A stretch of DNA of 64,000 bases from Ereboglobus luteus. Its GTDB lineage: Bacteria; Verrucomicrobiota; Verrucomicrobiia; Opitutales; Opitutaceae. Both the position numbers and the translations under genes were made by a program. Shown here piece by piece: positions 24,976-34,138 of this stretch (positions are counted from its first letter, which is position 1; each line of letters begins with the position of its first letter). The notes below the pieces were generated by a model, which was given only the letters and a program-made list of their open reading frames with translations, was not told the DNA's origin and searched no databases. Location: assembly GCF_003096195.1 (NCBI RefSeq), contig NZ_CP023004.1, forward strand, positions 4,110,934 through 4,174,933. The letters run 5' to 3'.

Positions 24976-27806
24976 TTACGGAATGCTGTCGCCGACGAGG
25001 GCGAGGCATTGCATGGCGGCGAGGCCCCACTGGGAGGCGTCGTTGGTCGAGACCCAGGCGGCCTCGTCAACAGGATTCAGCACGGTCGGGCCTTCGATGC
25101 GTTTCGTTTCCAGCAAGTGGCGCGTGCCGGAGGAATCACCATGGTCGGCGGCGTCGTTGCGGAAGAATTCGCTCCAGGCGCGGGCGGCGAGTTTTTTGTC
25201 GCCCGTCATCTTCGCGGCGTAGGCGGTGAGGCGCGAGTGGGCTTGCGCAAGACTGCCGCCGCGGACATCGGCGCCGAGCGCGGCCTTTTTCTCGTCCTTC
25301 GGCGCATTGTAAAGCGTGCAGAAGTGCAGCCAGACTTTTTTGAAACCTTCGTATTCGGGCTGGCCCTCGGTGAGCTGGATGAGCTCGGCGAAGGTTTCGA
25401 CGGCGCCGAAAACGGAATCGAGGTGCGAGACGCCGATGGTCGCCGTGCTGTTGCCGGGACGGCCGCGCACGGTGAGCGGCTCGAGGCTGCCGTCGGCGAT
25501 TTTGTAGCCGTAGCGGTCGCTCGTGAAAAAGCCGAGCGGCATCTTGCCCCAGTCGCGCATGCCGCGAAGGAGTTTGTCGCGATACTTCATGTCGCCGCCG
25601 CGCTCCCATTCGGTGAGCCAGGCGACAGCGAGGTTGGCCCAGTCGGTGCCGAAGCTGACGCGCGAATCGTAGGCGCCGAGCGGCGTGGCGTTTTCAAGTT
25701 TCCGGGCGGGATCGATGTCGTTGAGTTTTTTGTCCACGTCCAAGAGCTCGCGCATGATGTCGCCCACGCGCTCGTCGGCGGTGAGGTAATAGTAGATGCG
25801 GCGGTAGGCGGCGGTGGAGATGCGAACTTGTTTCGCGGAGCATCCCCAGTGCTGGACGTTGTGGCGCGTGCCGAGCCCGGCGAATTGCCCGGCGTGGTAA
25901 GTGTCAACCTCGCCGGTGTGGCGCGTCATGGCCTCGGCGAGACGGAAGACATCGGCGCGGCCCGTGCGCATGTAGTAGGTCCAGAGCCAGAGGTCGGGCG
26001 AGAGCTCGGAGTTGTCCCACGCGTAGCCGCCGACGTCGTATTTCCAAACGTGGCGGTCGCGATCGTAGGAGTGCATCACGTCGCCGTAGTTCCAGAATCC
26101 ATACCAATGGCGCTGGTCGATTTGTTTTTTGTAATAATCGATCTGCCAATCGAGGCGTTTTTCGAGCGCCGCTTTCACGGGTGTGGACGTGTCGGGCAGG
26201 CCCCAAACGTCGCCGAAAACTTTTGCGGCGTGGATGCGCGCGGGCGGGCAAACGAGGTGCGCGGGATTGCGGACGAGCGCGGCTATGTCGGCAATGGTGT
26301 CGCGCGAGGGCGTGGCGGCGACGGCCCAGAGGAACAGCTCGCTCGAGCGGGCGATGCCGTGCGCGTCGCCGTAGCCGGGCTCGTAATCCTCGTAGGTGAT
26401 GATGAGGCCGCCGTCGTATTGTTTCTTGAACGTATCCATGCCCATGCCGTCGTGGTAGAAGCGCAGATCCATCGCCGGCGCCTCGGGCGAATACATCCAG
26501 ACGGTAACCTCGGCGGCGTCGGTGTGGGCGTTGCGCACATCGAGTTGCACGGGGTGGCGCTGCCAGAAATCTCGGAGGCCGAAGACAACGCCGCCGCCTT
26601 TTGCGCCGCCGATGTAACCGGTGCCGGATGCGCGCGTGCCCTGGTCAACATCAACCCAGGCGTGCCCGGCCTTGGTGCGTTTGCGGATGGCAAAGCCGTT
26701 GGCGGAGAGTTGCGTGAGCGTGGAGTCGCCCCATTCGGGGATGTATTGGATGCGGTCAGAAACTTGTTTGTTGAACGTGGACAGCGGCGGGCAGGCGAGG
26801 CCGGCGAGTTGGGCGGACTTGATTGCGTTGCTGCCGCGCTGGTCGGGATCGCGGCGCAGGCCGGTGAGGCCCATGACGGCCTCGGCCCAGAGTCCGCGTC
26901 CCTCGCCGACGTAACGAACGTGACGGTCGTAGGGCGCGTCGGCCATGGGCACCTCAAAGCGCACGCCGAGTCCGCGAATGAAATCCTTCTCGACGTTTCC
27001 GTCGTAAACGAAGCTGTGCATCATGCGCACGCATTCGCCGCCGGCGTAGAAGTAGAGGCGGACGGTGAAGGGGAGCAGATAAACTGCCTTAAATAAACGA
27101 TGGGCATGCCTTCCTTCGATTTTCACGACGGCGCGGACGGGGCCGCTTTGCTCGACGGTGACGGCGTCGATTTCACCTTGAAAGGCTCTGGTTTTCGAGT
27201 CGCCAGCGCGCCCATCAAGATCGGGTGCGTCACTTGTAAGCGCGACGAGGCGGCCATTAACAAGAACTGCTTTGTCACCCAGATCGGCGCGCGTGATTTT
27301 TGTAATGAGCACGTCGCTCTTTTTGGTGGCGATGGCGCAGCGGATGACGCCGGTGTCGATTTCGATGGCGTCGGCGGTGTTTTTAATGGTGAGCGGTTTC
27401 GAGGGGCGGCGGGCGTGCCGGGAGCGAGATCGAGGTCGTTGCCGATTTTGATTCCAGCGGGCACGGCGGTGGCTGTCCATTTGATCGAGCCGTCGGGCCA
27501 CCAGGCGGTTGTCCAGGTTTGCGCGGGGATGGATTTTCCGGAAGTGTCGCGGAGCGCGAAATCAGTGTCCTTCGCGGCGGCGCCCATCGGCCACGGCGTG
27601 CCGAAAGTCGCGCCGACATTGATTGCGGGTGCGGAACCGTCGAGCCAGCGGATGGTTTTGACGTCCGGCGAAATGGACGCGGCTTTCGCGGGCTTGACCG
27701 CCTTGGCGTCGGCGCCGCGCACAAGCGACGCGGCGAGCGGCACGGCGGCCGCGGCGATGGCGGCGTTTTTAACAAAGGAACGGCGGGTGATGGAGGCGTT
27801 TTTCAT
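24976..27806 (-). CDS. PL26-like exo-rhamnogalacturonan lyase (PcRGLX family), split by one frameshift
   Basis: Two overlapping frames make one protein of about 943 residues. The first frame (from ATG 27806) has a Tat signal, SITRRSFVKNAAIAAAAVPL, then the N-terminal RIFT-barrel domain up to LDLAPGTPAA. The second continues KPLTIKNTADAIEIDTGVIR and carries the central beta domain and an alpha/alpha toroid (HWYGFWNYGDVMHSYDRDRH, GVSHLDSVFGAVETFAEL). The break falls at the GGGG at 27403-27406, where one added G restores the frame. PcRGLX-type enzymes release unsaturated disaccharides from RG-I ends. The Tat motif implies export after folding. I favour a consensus error over true inactivation. 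Confidence 0.8.
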
Positions 27807-27838
27807 ATTATAAGATTGGGCGATTTTAATATAAAAAC

Positions 27839-27916
27839 TTAACCACGGAGGACTCGGGGAAACTTGGAGATTATATTATTCCGATCTCCGTGCCGCTCCG
27901 AGTCCTCCGTGGTTAA
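27839..27916. repeat. 19-bp inverted repeat between rhaM and the PL26 gene
   Basis: TTAACCACGGAGGACTCGG (27839-27857) and its exact complement (27898-27916) flank a 40-base AT-richer middle. As RNA it would form a strong hairpin between rhaM and the lyase gene and could act as a processing or stability element. The arm sequence also occurs alone near 20313. Confidence 0.8.
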
Positions 27917-27945
27917 TATTAAACAGGGTTATTATTATTTGTTTA

Positions 27946-28260
27946 TTATTCGAGGTGGAAAACCTCGTTCAGGTCGCGCGACACCGGGCTGTTGTCGGGA
28001 TTGCTCGGCATGATGTCGCCCATGAACTTCCACCAGCGCTGGCAGGCGTCGGTTTGCGCGACTTGCGCCCAGCGTTCCTCGCTCTCGATTTCCACGTAGC
28101 CGAATAGCTGGAGCGTCTTCGGGTCGAGGAAGATCGAGTAGTTGTGGCTGCCGTGGCTCTTGAGCTCGGCGGCGAGATCGGCCCAGATGGGATTGTGGCG
28201 GCGCTGATACTCGGCTTCCTTGCCGGGATTCACGCTCATGACGAATGCTTTGCGGATCAT
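27946..28260 (-). CDS. rhaM: L-rhamnose mutarotase RhaM
   Basis: Interconverts alpha- and beta-L-rhamnopyranose so the isomerase gets its substrate. 104 residues, normal length. The family opens with [20 protein letters not shown] (catalytic His in RRHNPIW) and has [20 protein letters not shown] and the Trp pair in [13 protein letters not shown]. It sits between the symporter gene and the lyase gene on the same strand, tying the unit to rhamnose-containing substrate. Confidence 0.95.
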   Translation of the reverse strand: MIRKAFVMSVNPGKEAEYQRRHNPIWADLAAELKSHGSHNYSIFLDPKTLQLFGYVEIESEERWAQVAQTDACQRWWKFMGDIMPSNPDNSPVSRDLNEVFHLE

Positions 28261-28311
28261 TGTTGGAGTGGTTTTTTCTGTTCGATTTAAATCGGAATTT
28301 GGAGACGACTT

Positions 28312-30483
28312 TTATCCTCCCGAGGCCAGTTTGAGCAGCCCCCAGAAGAGCGCGATGATGGCACCGGAGGCGGCGCAACATGCGACAAAACCGACGGCGT
28401 CCTGCCTGTCCCACTTTCCAAATTCCCACGACGAGTTTTTGCCGAAGAGCTTGGTGTGGTCGAAGCGGCGCGGGTTGCGGCGCGTTTCCTCGATGGCCTG
28501 CGCCTCGAGTTCGGGCGTGTCGCCAACGGGCGTTTTCATTTTGCCATAGAAGAAATCGACCTGCCCGGGGTTGCGGTTCCGCGTCAGGAGGCTCATGAGA
28601 ATGAGAACGATGAAGGGCAGCGCGGCGTCCACATAGTAGCGGAGGTTTTCGCGATTGCGCGCGCTCATCGTGGCCGAGTCGACGATGCCGAGCTTGGTGG
28701 CCATGAAGTTCTCCATGTCGAAACGACCGCTGCCTTTCAGCGGACTGTTGGGGTCGTCCTTGTCCACGCGGGTGACAACCTCCCAGTAAACGGGGGCCGG
28801 TTTGCCATCCTTCTCAATGGAGGAAATCGCGAGCGACTGGTTGTTGGTCATCGCCGGAATCCACGGCGCGACAATCGGGAATGCGACATTGAGCGCGATC
28901 GCCACGATGATCGCCGTCCACGCGGCGGGCAGCGTCACCCGGCGCCAGAAGAACATAACCATGATCAGCACGCCAAAGGGCACGTTGACGGTGATGACGA
29001 GCTTAACGACCGCCATCATGTCCTTCATGAATGTCGCGGCGAAAAGCCCGACGACCAGAACCACGCAAATGGTGCACCGCGCAACAAACACACTTTTCGT
29101 CTCGCTGGCGGCGGGATTAAACACGCGGTAGATGTTGCGCGTGAACAAGGCCGAAACCGCGATGGATTTTGCGGCGAGATTCGACATCACGCCGGCGATA
29201 ACACCCGCGAGCATGAGGCCGATGAATCCGGGGATCGGGCCGAGCAACCGCTCGGAAAGCATGCCCCACGCCGTGTCGGAATCGGCAAGCGCGTCAGGTC
29301 CGACAAAGAGCGCCGCGGCAATCAGGCCCGCGAACGTCCACAAAATGATCATCAGGCGTTTGCCGTAGAGACCGGTCACGCCCATGCGGGCGGCGGTTTC
29401 GTTTTTCGCGGAGCCCATGATGTTCATGTTCGGACTGAGCGCGTTCATTTGTATAAGGCTTACCAGTGTGATCGCAAATATGCTCCAGCCCGTGAGCGAG
29501 CCGCCGAACAAGTCGAACATCTTTGCAGGCACCCTCTCGGCAAGCTGCCCCCAGCCGCCGATCGCGTAGAGTCCGGTCGGGATAAGCAATATGGAGAAAA
29601 TAATAATCAGCGTGCCCTGCAACGCCTCCGCGACCGCCGCGGCCTGCATGCCGCCGAGCACCATATACGCGCCCACGACCGCGATAAACATTATATAAAA
29701 ACCCCATTTATACACAGGCGGGCGAAGCACCGACACATTGCTGTATATATCGCCGCGCGCCTTCGCGTCGCGCAAGTCCGCCAGGCGTTGTTGCTGCGCG
29801 GGCGTGAGCGGGGTGATGTTTTCAAAACTCTTCGTGTCCGCCGCCATGTCATGGGTGATTTCGGCGATGCGGGCGCGCTGCGCGCCGGTGAGCGCATCGG
29901 GCACGATCGCATTCAAACCCGCCAGCTCGGCGGCGATGATCGACACGCGCTGTTGTGTTTCGAGGGCGCGCAACTCGCGGAAACTTTCGACGGCGGCGCG
30001 CTCCTCAACCGTCCATGAATCCTCGGCCTTGTTCACCAGCGACGCCGTGATCGTGTAAGCCGTGAAACTGCCGAAACCAATCAGCAGCACCGCCACGCAA
30101 ATCTGGAACAGCGAATAAAACACGCCCATGCCCTTGCTGTTGAAACGGTCGACAAAAAGATCGGCCATCGTGAGCAGGCGCACGCGGCGAAACCACACGT
30201 TCATGAACCAGTAATACGGGTTGATGAACACCGTCTGGAACGAATACCACGCGTTCGACGCGCCGCTTCTGTAAACGAAGCTCGCGTTGGAAACCGCACC
30301 CTGCGGCTCGGTGGCGTTGCCGAAGTTGAGGAACGCCTGGTAGAGCTTGCCGAGCTTGCGGCCCGCGAGGAAGTAACTCTCCTCGCCCTTTGACGAGGCG
30401 GCTTTGGCGCGCCTCCCGATGTAAACAATCGCCGCGAAATAAGCGAGAACCACCAGGATGTCCAATATTCGGATGCCGTTCAT
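28312..30483 (-). CDS. Sodium:solute symporter (SSS family)
   Basis: Inner-membrane importer of 723 residues, longer than the usual 500-600. It begins LDILVVLAYFAAIVYIGRRA and has GEESYFLAGRKLGKLYQAF, YMVLGGMQAAAVAEALQGTL and LMLAGVIAGVMSNLAAKSIA, giving about 13-14 transmembrane helices. The extra length is a hydrophilic, helical insert at about residues 150-250 (SWTVEERAAVESFRELRALE and beyond) between early helices. The cargo is probably an RG-I disaccharide, rhamnose or a uronate (context only). It is first in its unit, divergent from the LacI-type gene across 236 bases. Confidence 0.9.
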   Translation of the reverse strand: MNGIRILDILVVLAYFAAIVYIGRRAKAASSKGEESYFLAGRKLGKLYQAFLNFGNATEPQGAVSNASFVYRSGASNAWYSFQTVFINPYYWFMNVWFRRVRLLTMADLFVDRFNSKGMGVFYSLFQICVAVLLIGFGSFTAYTITASLVNKAEDSWTVEERAAVESFRELRALETQQRVSIIAAELAGLNAIVPDALTGAQRARIAEITHDMAADTKSFENITPLTPAQQQRLADLRDAKARGDIYSNVSVLRPPVYKWGFYIMFIAVVGAYMVLGGMQAAAVAEALQGTLIIIFSILLIPTGLYAIGGWGQLAERVPAKMFDLFGGSLTGWSIFAITLVSLIQMNALSPNMNIMGSAKNETAARMGVTGLYGKRLMIILWTFAGLIAAALFVGPDALADSDTAWGMLSERLLGPIPGFIGLMLAGVIAGVMSNLAAKSIAVSALFTRNIYRVFNPAASETKSVFVARCTICVVLVVGLFAATFMKDMMAVVKLVITVNVPFGVLIMVMFFWRRVTLPAAWTAIIVAIALNVAFPIVAPWIPAMTNNQSLAISSIEKDGKPAPVYWEVVTRVDKDDPNSPLKGSGRFDMENFMATKLGIVDSATMSARNRENLRYYVDAALPFIVLILMSLLTRNRNPGQVDFFYGKMKTPVGDTPELEAQAIEETRRNPRRFDHTKLFGKNSSWEFGKWDRQDAVGFVACCAASGAIIALFWGLLKLASGG

Positions 30484-30654
30484 AAAATAATGCGAGTTTG
30501 GGTTATTTGATTGATGAAATTGAACAACCCGCCGCAGTGCGTTTAGGGGCAGATATGGAGGGTTGGTTACGGGTGTTTGTCATCGGGGAAAGCGAAACGG
30601 GGCGCGTGCGCATTTTCAGCACATTCAACCCGGCTTGCGCCGGCAACATTAACA

Positions 30655-30666
30655 TTTACATGTGAA
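30655..30666. promoter_or_regulatory. Candidate operator between the LacI gene and the symporter operon
   Basis: TTTACATGTGAA is a 12-bp palindrome with one mismatch, 54 bases before the LacI-type start and 172 bases before the symporter start. LacI-family operators usually have a central CG, which this lacks, so the assignment is weak. No convincing -35/-10 pair was found beside it. Confidence 0.3.
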
Positions 30667-30719
30667 ACAAGCTTGATGTCTTTCGCGAACAGCCAACTCT
30701 CTGACAGTAAGAAGCACCC

Positions 30720-31763
30720 ATGTCCTCAACAGCCCCCTCACTCCGCGATCTCGCAAAGACCCTTGGCCTCTCGCACACCACCGTTTCCGAGGCCCTCCGC
30801 AACAATCCCCGCGTCAAACCCGAGACGCGCCAGCGCGTGCACGCCGCCGCCAAGGCCGCCGGCTATCAATACAACCCGCTCGCCGGCGCGCTCATGTCCG
30901 AAATGCGCCGCTCGCGCGCGACCACCTTTCGCGGCGTGATCGCCATCGTCGATCTCGACGGTCCCGCGGGACGCGCGCCCAGCTCCGCGCGCTACCACCG
31001 CGAACTCACCAAGGGCGCCATTGAGCGCGCGGAGGAACTCGGCTTCAAGGCCGAGGTTTTCATCGTGGGGCACGAAGGCATGACGCCCCAGCGCCTCGAC
31101 ACCATACTCCAGTCGCGCGGCATCCGCGGCGTATTCCTGCTCCCCGTCAGCGACAACCCCGACCTCACAAAAATCAACTGGTCGCGCTACGCCAGCATCT
31201 ACACCGATTACGTGATCGAGCAGCCTGCGCTCCACAACATCTGCCCCAATCACTACCGCGCCATGCTCATGGCGTTGCACCGCCTCCAGTCGCTGGGCTA
31301 CAAGCGCCCCGGCCTCGTGATTCAACAACACCACGACGAGCGCCTCTTCCACCGATGGGAAGCCGCCTACCAAATCTACCAGCACCACTACAACAACAAC
31401 GCAACCAAGGTTCCCTCGCTCCTGTCGCGCGAAATCAACCGCGCGGACTTTTCCAAGTGGTTCAAGAAATACAAACCCGACGTCGTGCTCTGCCACCGCG
31501 CCGAGGTGCTCGACTGGATGCGCGAGTGCGGCGCGAAGGTTCCGCAGTCGCACGGCTTCTGCTGCCTGAACACAATGATGAACCCCGATGTCGCCTGCGC
31601 CGGCCTCGACCTCCAGCCGCGATTGCTCGGCACCCGCGGCATCGAACTCGTCATCGGTCAACTCTACCGCAACGAATGCGGCGTCCCCGAGCTGCGCACC
31701 ACAACAACCGTCCCCGCCCAATGGGTTGACGGCCCGACGGTGCGGGACCTGAAAAAGAAATAA
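30720..31763 (+). CDS. LacI-family transcriptional regulator
   Basis: 347 residues. The N-terminal HTH is clear: LRDLAKTLGLSHTTVSEALR, then VKPETRQRVHAAAKAAGYQY and the hinge region. A periplasmic-binding-like effector domain follows, with RLDTILQSRGIRGVFLLPVS and AMLMALHRLQSLGYKRPGLV. Its position divergent to the symporter-rhaM-PL26-CE12 unit suggests it represses or activates that unit in response to a rhamnose-containing product. The effector is not identifiable from sequence. Confidence 0.93.
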   Translation: MSSTAPSLRDLAKTLGLSHTTVSEALRNNPRVKPETRQRVHAAAKAAGYQYNPLAGALMSEMRRSRATTFRGVIAIVDLDGPAGRAPSSARYHRELTKGAIERAEELGFKAEVFIVGHEGMTPQRLDTILQSRGIRGVFLLPVSDNPDLTKINWSRYASIYTDYVIEQPALHNICPNHYRAMLMALHRLQSLGYKRPGLVIQQHHDERLFHRWEAAYQIYQHHYNNNATKVPSLLSREINRADFSKWFKKYKPDVVLCHRAEVLDWMRECGAKVPQSHGFCCLNTMMNPDVACAGLDLQPRLLGTRGIELVIGQLYRNECGVPELRTTTTVPAQWVDGPTVRDLKKK

Positions 31764-31922
31764 GCATCCCTTACGATTATTTTCAGGCCTTAACAGGCAC
31801 AGCGCGCGCCAATCGGGTGCGTCGTTAATGACAGGACGGTGGCGGACTGTCGCTAATGCTCGAAACGCCATTCCGAGCGAAGCGAGATTCTGCCAACCGC
31901 AGTGTGTGCCTCTCGCAATTCC

Positions 31923-31944
31923 CGGCGCGCTCGGCGAGCGCGCC
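31923..31944. repeat. GC-rich hairpin between the convergent LacI and PL11 genes
   Basis: GGCGCGCT pairs with AGCGCGCC around a 5-base loop (CGGCG). There is no T tract on either side, so it is more likely a dispersed palindrome than a terminator. The rest of the 220-base gap (31764-31983) holds nothing else I can name. Confidence 0.5.
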
Positions 31945-31983
31945 CCACCCTGTCAAAGGTCAAACCGAGCTTACTAATGGTAT

Positions 31984-33981
31984 TTATTTTTCGCTGCGGA
32001 CTGCCGTGACGATGTCCGGTTTCGCCGGCGGCTTCATGCCTTCGCCGAGATAAAATCCGGGGTGCGGGGGCTGGTTGTAGGTGGTGTTCTGCCACGCGAT
32101 CGCCAGGCGATACTGGCGGTCGTGCATGAGCGTGTGAAGGCGGTGCTCCGTCGGGATCGTCGTCGTGTAGATGCGCAGTTCGCGGTTGTCCTTCGTGCGC
32201 CAGATCACTTCCTCGCGCCAGTCGCCAAAGATGTCGCCGCTCAGGCAGGGCGTGGCCTTGGTGCCGTTGTTGGTCACGCACTCGGGGTCCGAGAAAAGCA
32301 TGTCAGAGGTTTGCGTTTTCCAATTCCATTTCGAAATCCACGCGCGCTCGCGTCGCGAGTCTCCGTCGAGAAATTCACGCAGGAGATCGCCGTCCCACCA
32401 GATGAGAAAGTTTTTTTCGCGCGGGGGCGTTTTTGAGATGACGTTGCCCTTGTTGTCGTAAAGCGCGCCGTAGCTGGCCCACATCTCGTAACCTTTTGTG
32501 CGCGGATCAATGTCGGCGGCGACACCGCGGCCGATGTCGGCTTTTTTGCCCCACTCGTCGCCCTTGGGTCCGACGCCGAAGAGCAGCATGCCCGTGCGCG
32601 CGTCGCGGTATTCGATGCCCGCGTCGCCATACGAGCTTCGGCTTTCGTGCACCATGAACACTTGCTGTCCGCCGCGATCCGGGTCCATGACGCTCATGTG
32701 CAGCGCGTCGCCGTGGCCAAGCCCGGTCGAGTAGAGGCCCGTGCCGTCGTTGTTGATCGCGGCGGCGCCGTAGATGATTTCGTCGCAGCCGTCGCCATCG
32801 ACATCGCCGACGGTCACGCTGTGCGCGCCCTGGCCATTGTATTTTTTGTTGCCGGGCGTGCCGTCCTCGCTGTCAAAAATCCAGCGTTGCGCGAGCTTGC
32901 CGCCGCGCCAGTCCCATGCGACGAGCACGGCGCGAGTGTAATATCCGCGGCACATGACGAGGCTCGGGCGGCTTCCGTCGAGATACGCCGTGGCGGCGAG
33001 GAAGCGGTCGATGCGGTTGCCGTGGGCGTCGCCCCAGATTTTTTTCTGCCGCGCACCGTCCGGGTTGTCGTCTCGGTTTTCGGGGTCGCGTTGCGGGAGG
33101 TATTGCACGGTGGACATGGCCGCGCCGGTTCGGCCGTTGAAAATGGTGAGGTATTCGGGGCCGGAGAGTATGCGCCCGGTGTGGCGGCCTTCCGTGCCGC
33201 GATGGTCCGCGTTCGCGTCGCCGATGACTTTGCCAACGCCGTCGATGGTGCCGTCGGCGGTTTTGCAGGCGACCTCGGCAAACCCGTCGCCGTCGAAATC
33301 ATAAACTTGAAATTGCGTGTAGTGCGCGCCGGCGCGGATGTTTTTTCCGAGGTCGATGCGCCAGAGAAAAGTGCCGTCGAGTTTGTAGGCGTCGATATAC
33401 ACATTGCCCGTGTAGCCGTCGTGGGCGTTGTCGTGCGCGTTGGTCGGATCCCACTTTAATATGATCTCGTATTCACCGTCGCCGTCGAGGTCGCCAACCG
33501 AGCAATCGTTGGCATTGTAGGTATAGGATTCTCCAGCGGGCGTGACGCCGCCCTCGGGGATGCGCAACGGGATGGAGATGTATTGGCGCACGGGCGCGTT
33601 TGGGCGGAGCGTGTTGAGCGAGGTTGTTTTCGCGGCGGGGAGGCTTTGTTCGCCGGTGATCGCGCGCACCGAGTAGGTGTTGGTTTTCGAAAAATCGGCG
33701 GATTTGTCGGTGAAGTGCGTGGCCTTGGCGAGGGGCGCCGTGTTGAGTTTCACGGGCGCGCCGCCGTCGGTGGTGCGGTAAATATCAAACGCCATGTCGG
33801 ACGCCTCCGTGCCGAGCAACCGCCAGCTCACGAACGCGGACGACTTGGTCGCGCGCACCGCGACAACCCCGCGGTCAAGCGCCTCCATTTGCGACGGCGC
33901 GGCGGTGGCGACGCCGGCTCCAAGCACGACGAACAAGGCGAGGAGGCGGAGGGAAATCGGGTGGAATCTTTTCATGCGCAT
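31984..33981 (-). CDS. Rhamnogalacturonan endolyase, PL11 (YesW/YesX type)
   Basis: Cuts the RG-I backbone by beta-elimination. About 665 residues. Signal peptide ISLRLLALFVVLGAGVATAA; an N-terminal beta domain (residues 25-120); then the eight-bladed PL11 propeller with repeated Ca-binding loops GDLDGDGEYEIILKWDP, YDFDGDGFAEVACKTADG and VGDVDGDGCDEIIYGAAA. SGDIFGDWREEVIWRT and AIAWQNTTYNQPPHPGFYLG are diagnostic of the family. I start at ATG 33981; the sequence CCCTTTTATGCGCA around it also surrounds the PL9 start. A CCC-N8-GGG promoter lies 87 bases upstream. Confidence 0.93.
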   Translation of the reverse strand: MRMKRFHPISLRLLALFVVLGAGVATAAPSQMEALDRGVVAVRATKSSAFVSWRLLGTEASDMAFDIYRTTDGGAPVKLNTAPLAKATHFTDKSADFSKTNTYSVRAITGEQSLPAAKTTSLNTLRPNAPVRQYISIPLRIPEGGVTPAGESYTYNANDCSVGDLDGDGEYEIILKWDPTNAHDNAHDGYTGNVYIDAYKLDGTFLWRIDLGKNIRAGAHYTQFQVYDFDGDGFAEVACKTADGTIDGVGKVIGDANADHRGTEGRHTGRILSGPEYLTIFNGRTGAAMSTVQYLPQRDPENRDDNPDGARQKKIWGDAHGNRIDRFLAATAYLDGSRPSLVMCRGYYTRAVLVAWDWRGGKLAQRWIFDSEDGTPGNKKYNGQGAHSVTVGDVDGDGCDEIIYGAAAINNDGTGLYSTGLGHGDALHMSVMDPDRGGQQVFMVHESRSSYGDAGIEYRDARTGMLLFGVGPKGDEWGKKADIGRGVAADIDPRTKGYEMWASYGALYDNKGNVISKTPPREKNFLIWWDGDLLREFLDGDSRRERAWISKWNWKTQTSDMLFSDPECVTNNGTKATPCLSGDIFGDWREEVIWRTKDNRELRIYTTTIPTEHRLHTLMHDRQYRLAIAWQNTTYNQPPHPGFYLGEGMKPPAKPDIVTAVRSEK

Positions 33982-34037
33982 AAAAGGGTTTGAGGGTTGG
34001 ATTGCATATCGCGCCAAACAGTTGGCGCATGATGGAA

Positions 34038-34083
34038 AGAATATCGGAACGCGCCCTGCCCTCGCCTCCCCAATATTGGGGAT
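34038..34083 (-). promoter_or_regulatory. Putative activator-dependent promoter of PL11 (CCC-N8-GGG site plus -10)
   Basis: ATCCCCAATATTGGGG (palindrome CCC-CAATATTG-GGG at 34068-34081, plus-strand coordinates) is followed on the minus strand after 24 bases by TATTCT (34038-34043). No -35 consensus lies between. The same layout precedes two other units of the locus with 25-base spacing. Confidence 0.5.
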
Positions 34084-34106
34084 TTTTTGCCCTGCCGCGC
34101 TGTCTT

Positions 34107-34123
34107 GCGGGCAGGATGCCCGC
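34107..34123. repeat. short GC hairpin downstream of the GH2 gene
   Basis: GCGGGC-AGGAT-GCCCGC lies 15 bases past the GH2 stop codon on the minus strand, between that gene and the PL11 promoter. No T run follows. Related words (GGCAGGCTGGCAGCCCGCGC) occur before the GNAT gene near 5072, hinting at a dispersed palindrome family. Confidence 0.45.
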
Positions 34124-34138
34124 GCTCCCGGGTGCCGA

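Noticed and set aside
24025..27096. A 1,023-codon open frame on the plus strand, opposite the PL26 gene
   Set aside because: It is the mirror frame of a strongly conserved lyase in high-GC DNA; its product is Val/Ala/Gly/Arg-rich with no domain.
27400..27410. Programmed ribosomal frameshift in the PL26 gene
   Set aside because: No slippery heptamer with a downstream pseudoknot or internal ribosome site is apparent, and two other genes show the same kind of single-base loss.
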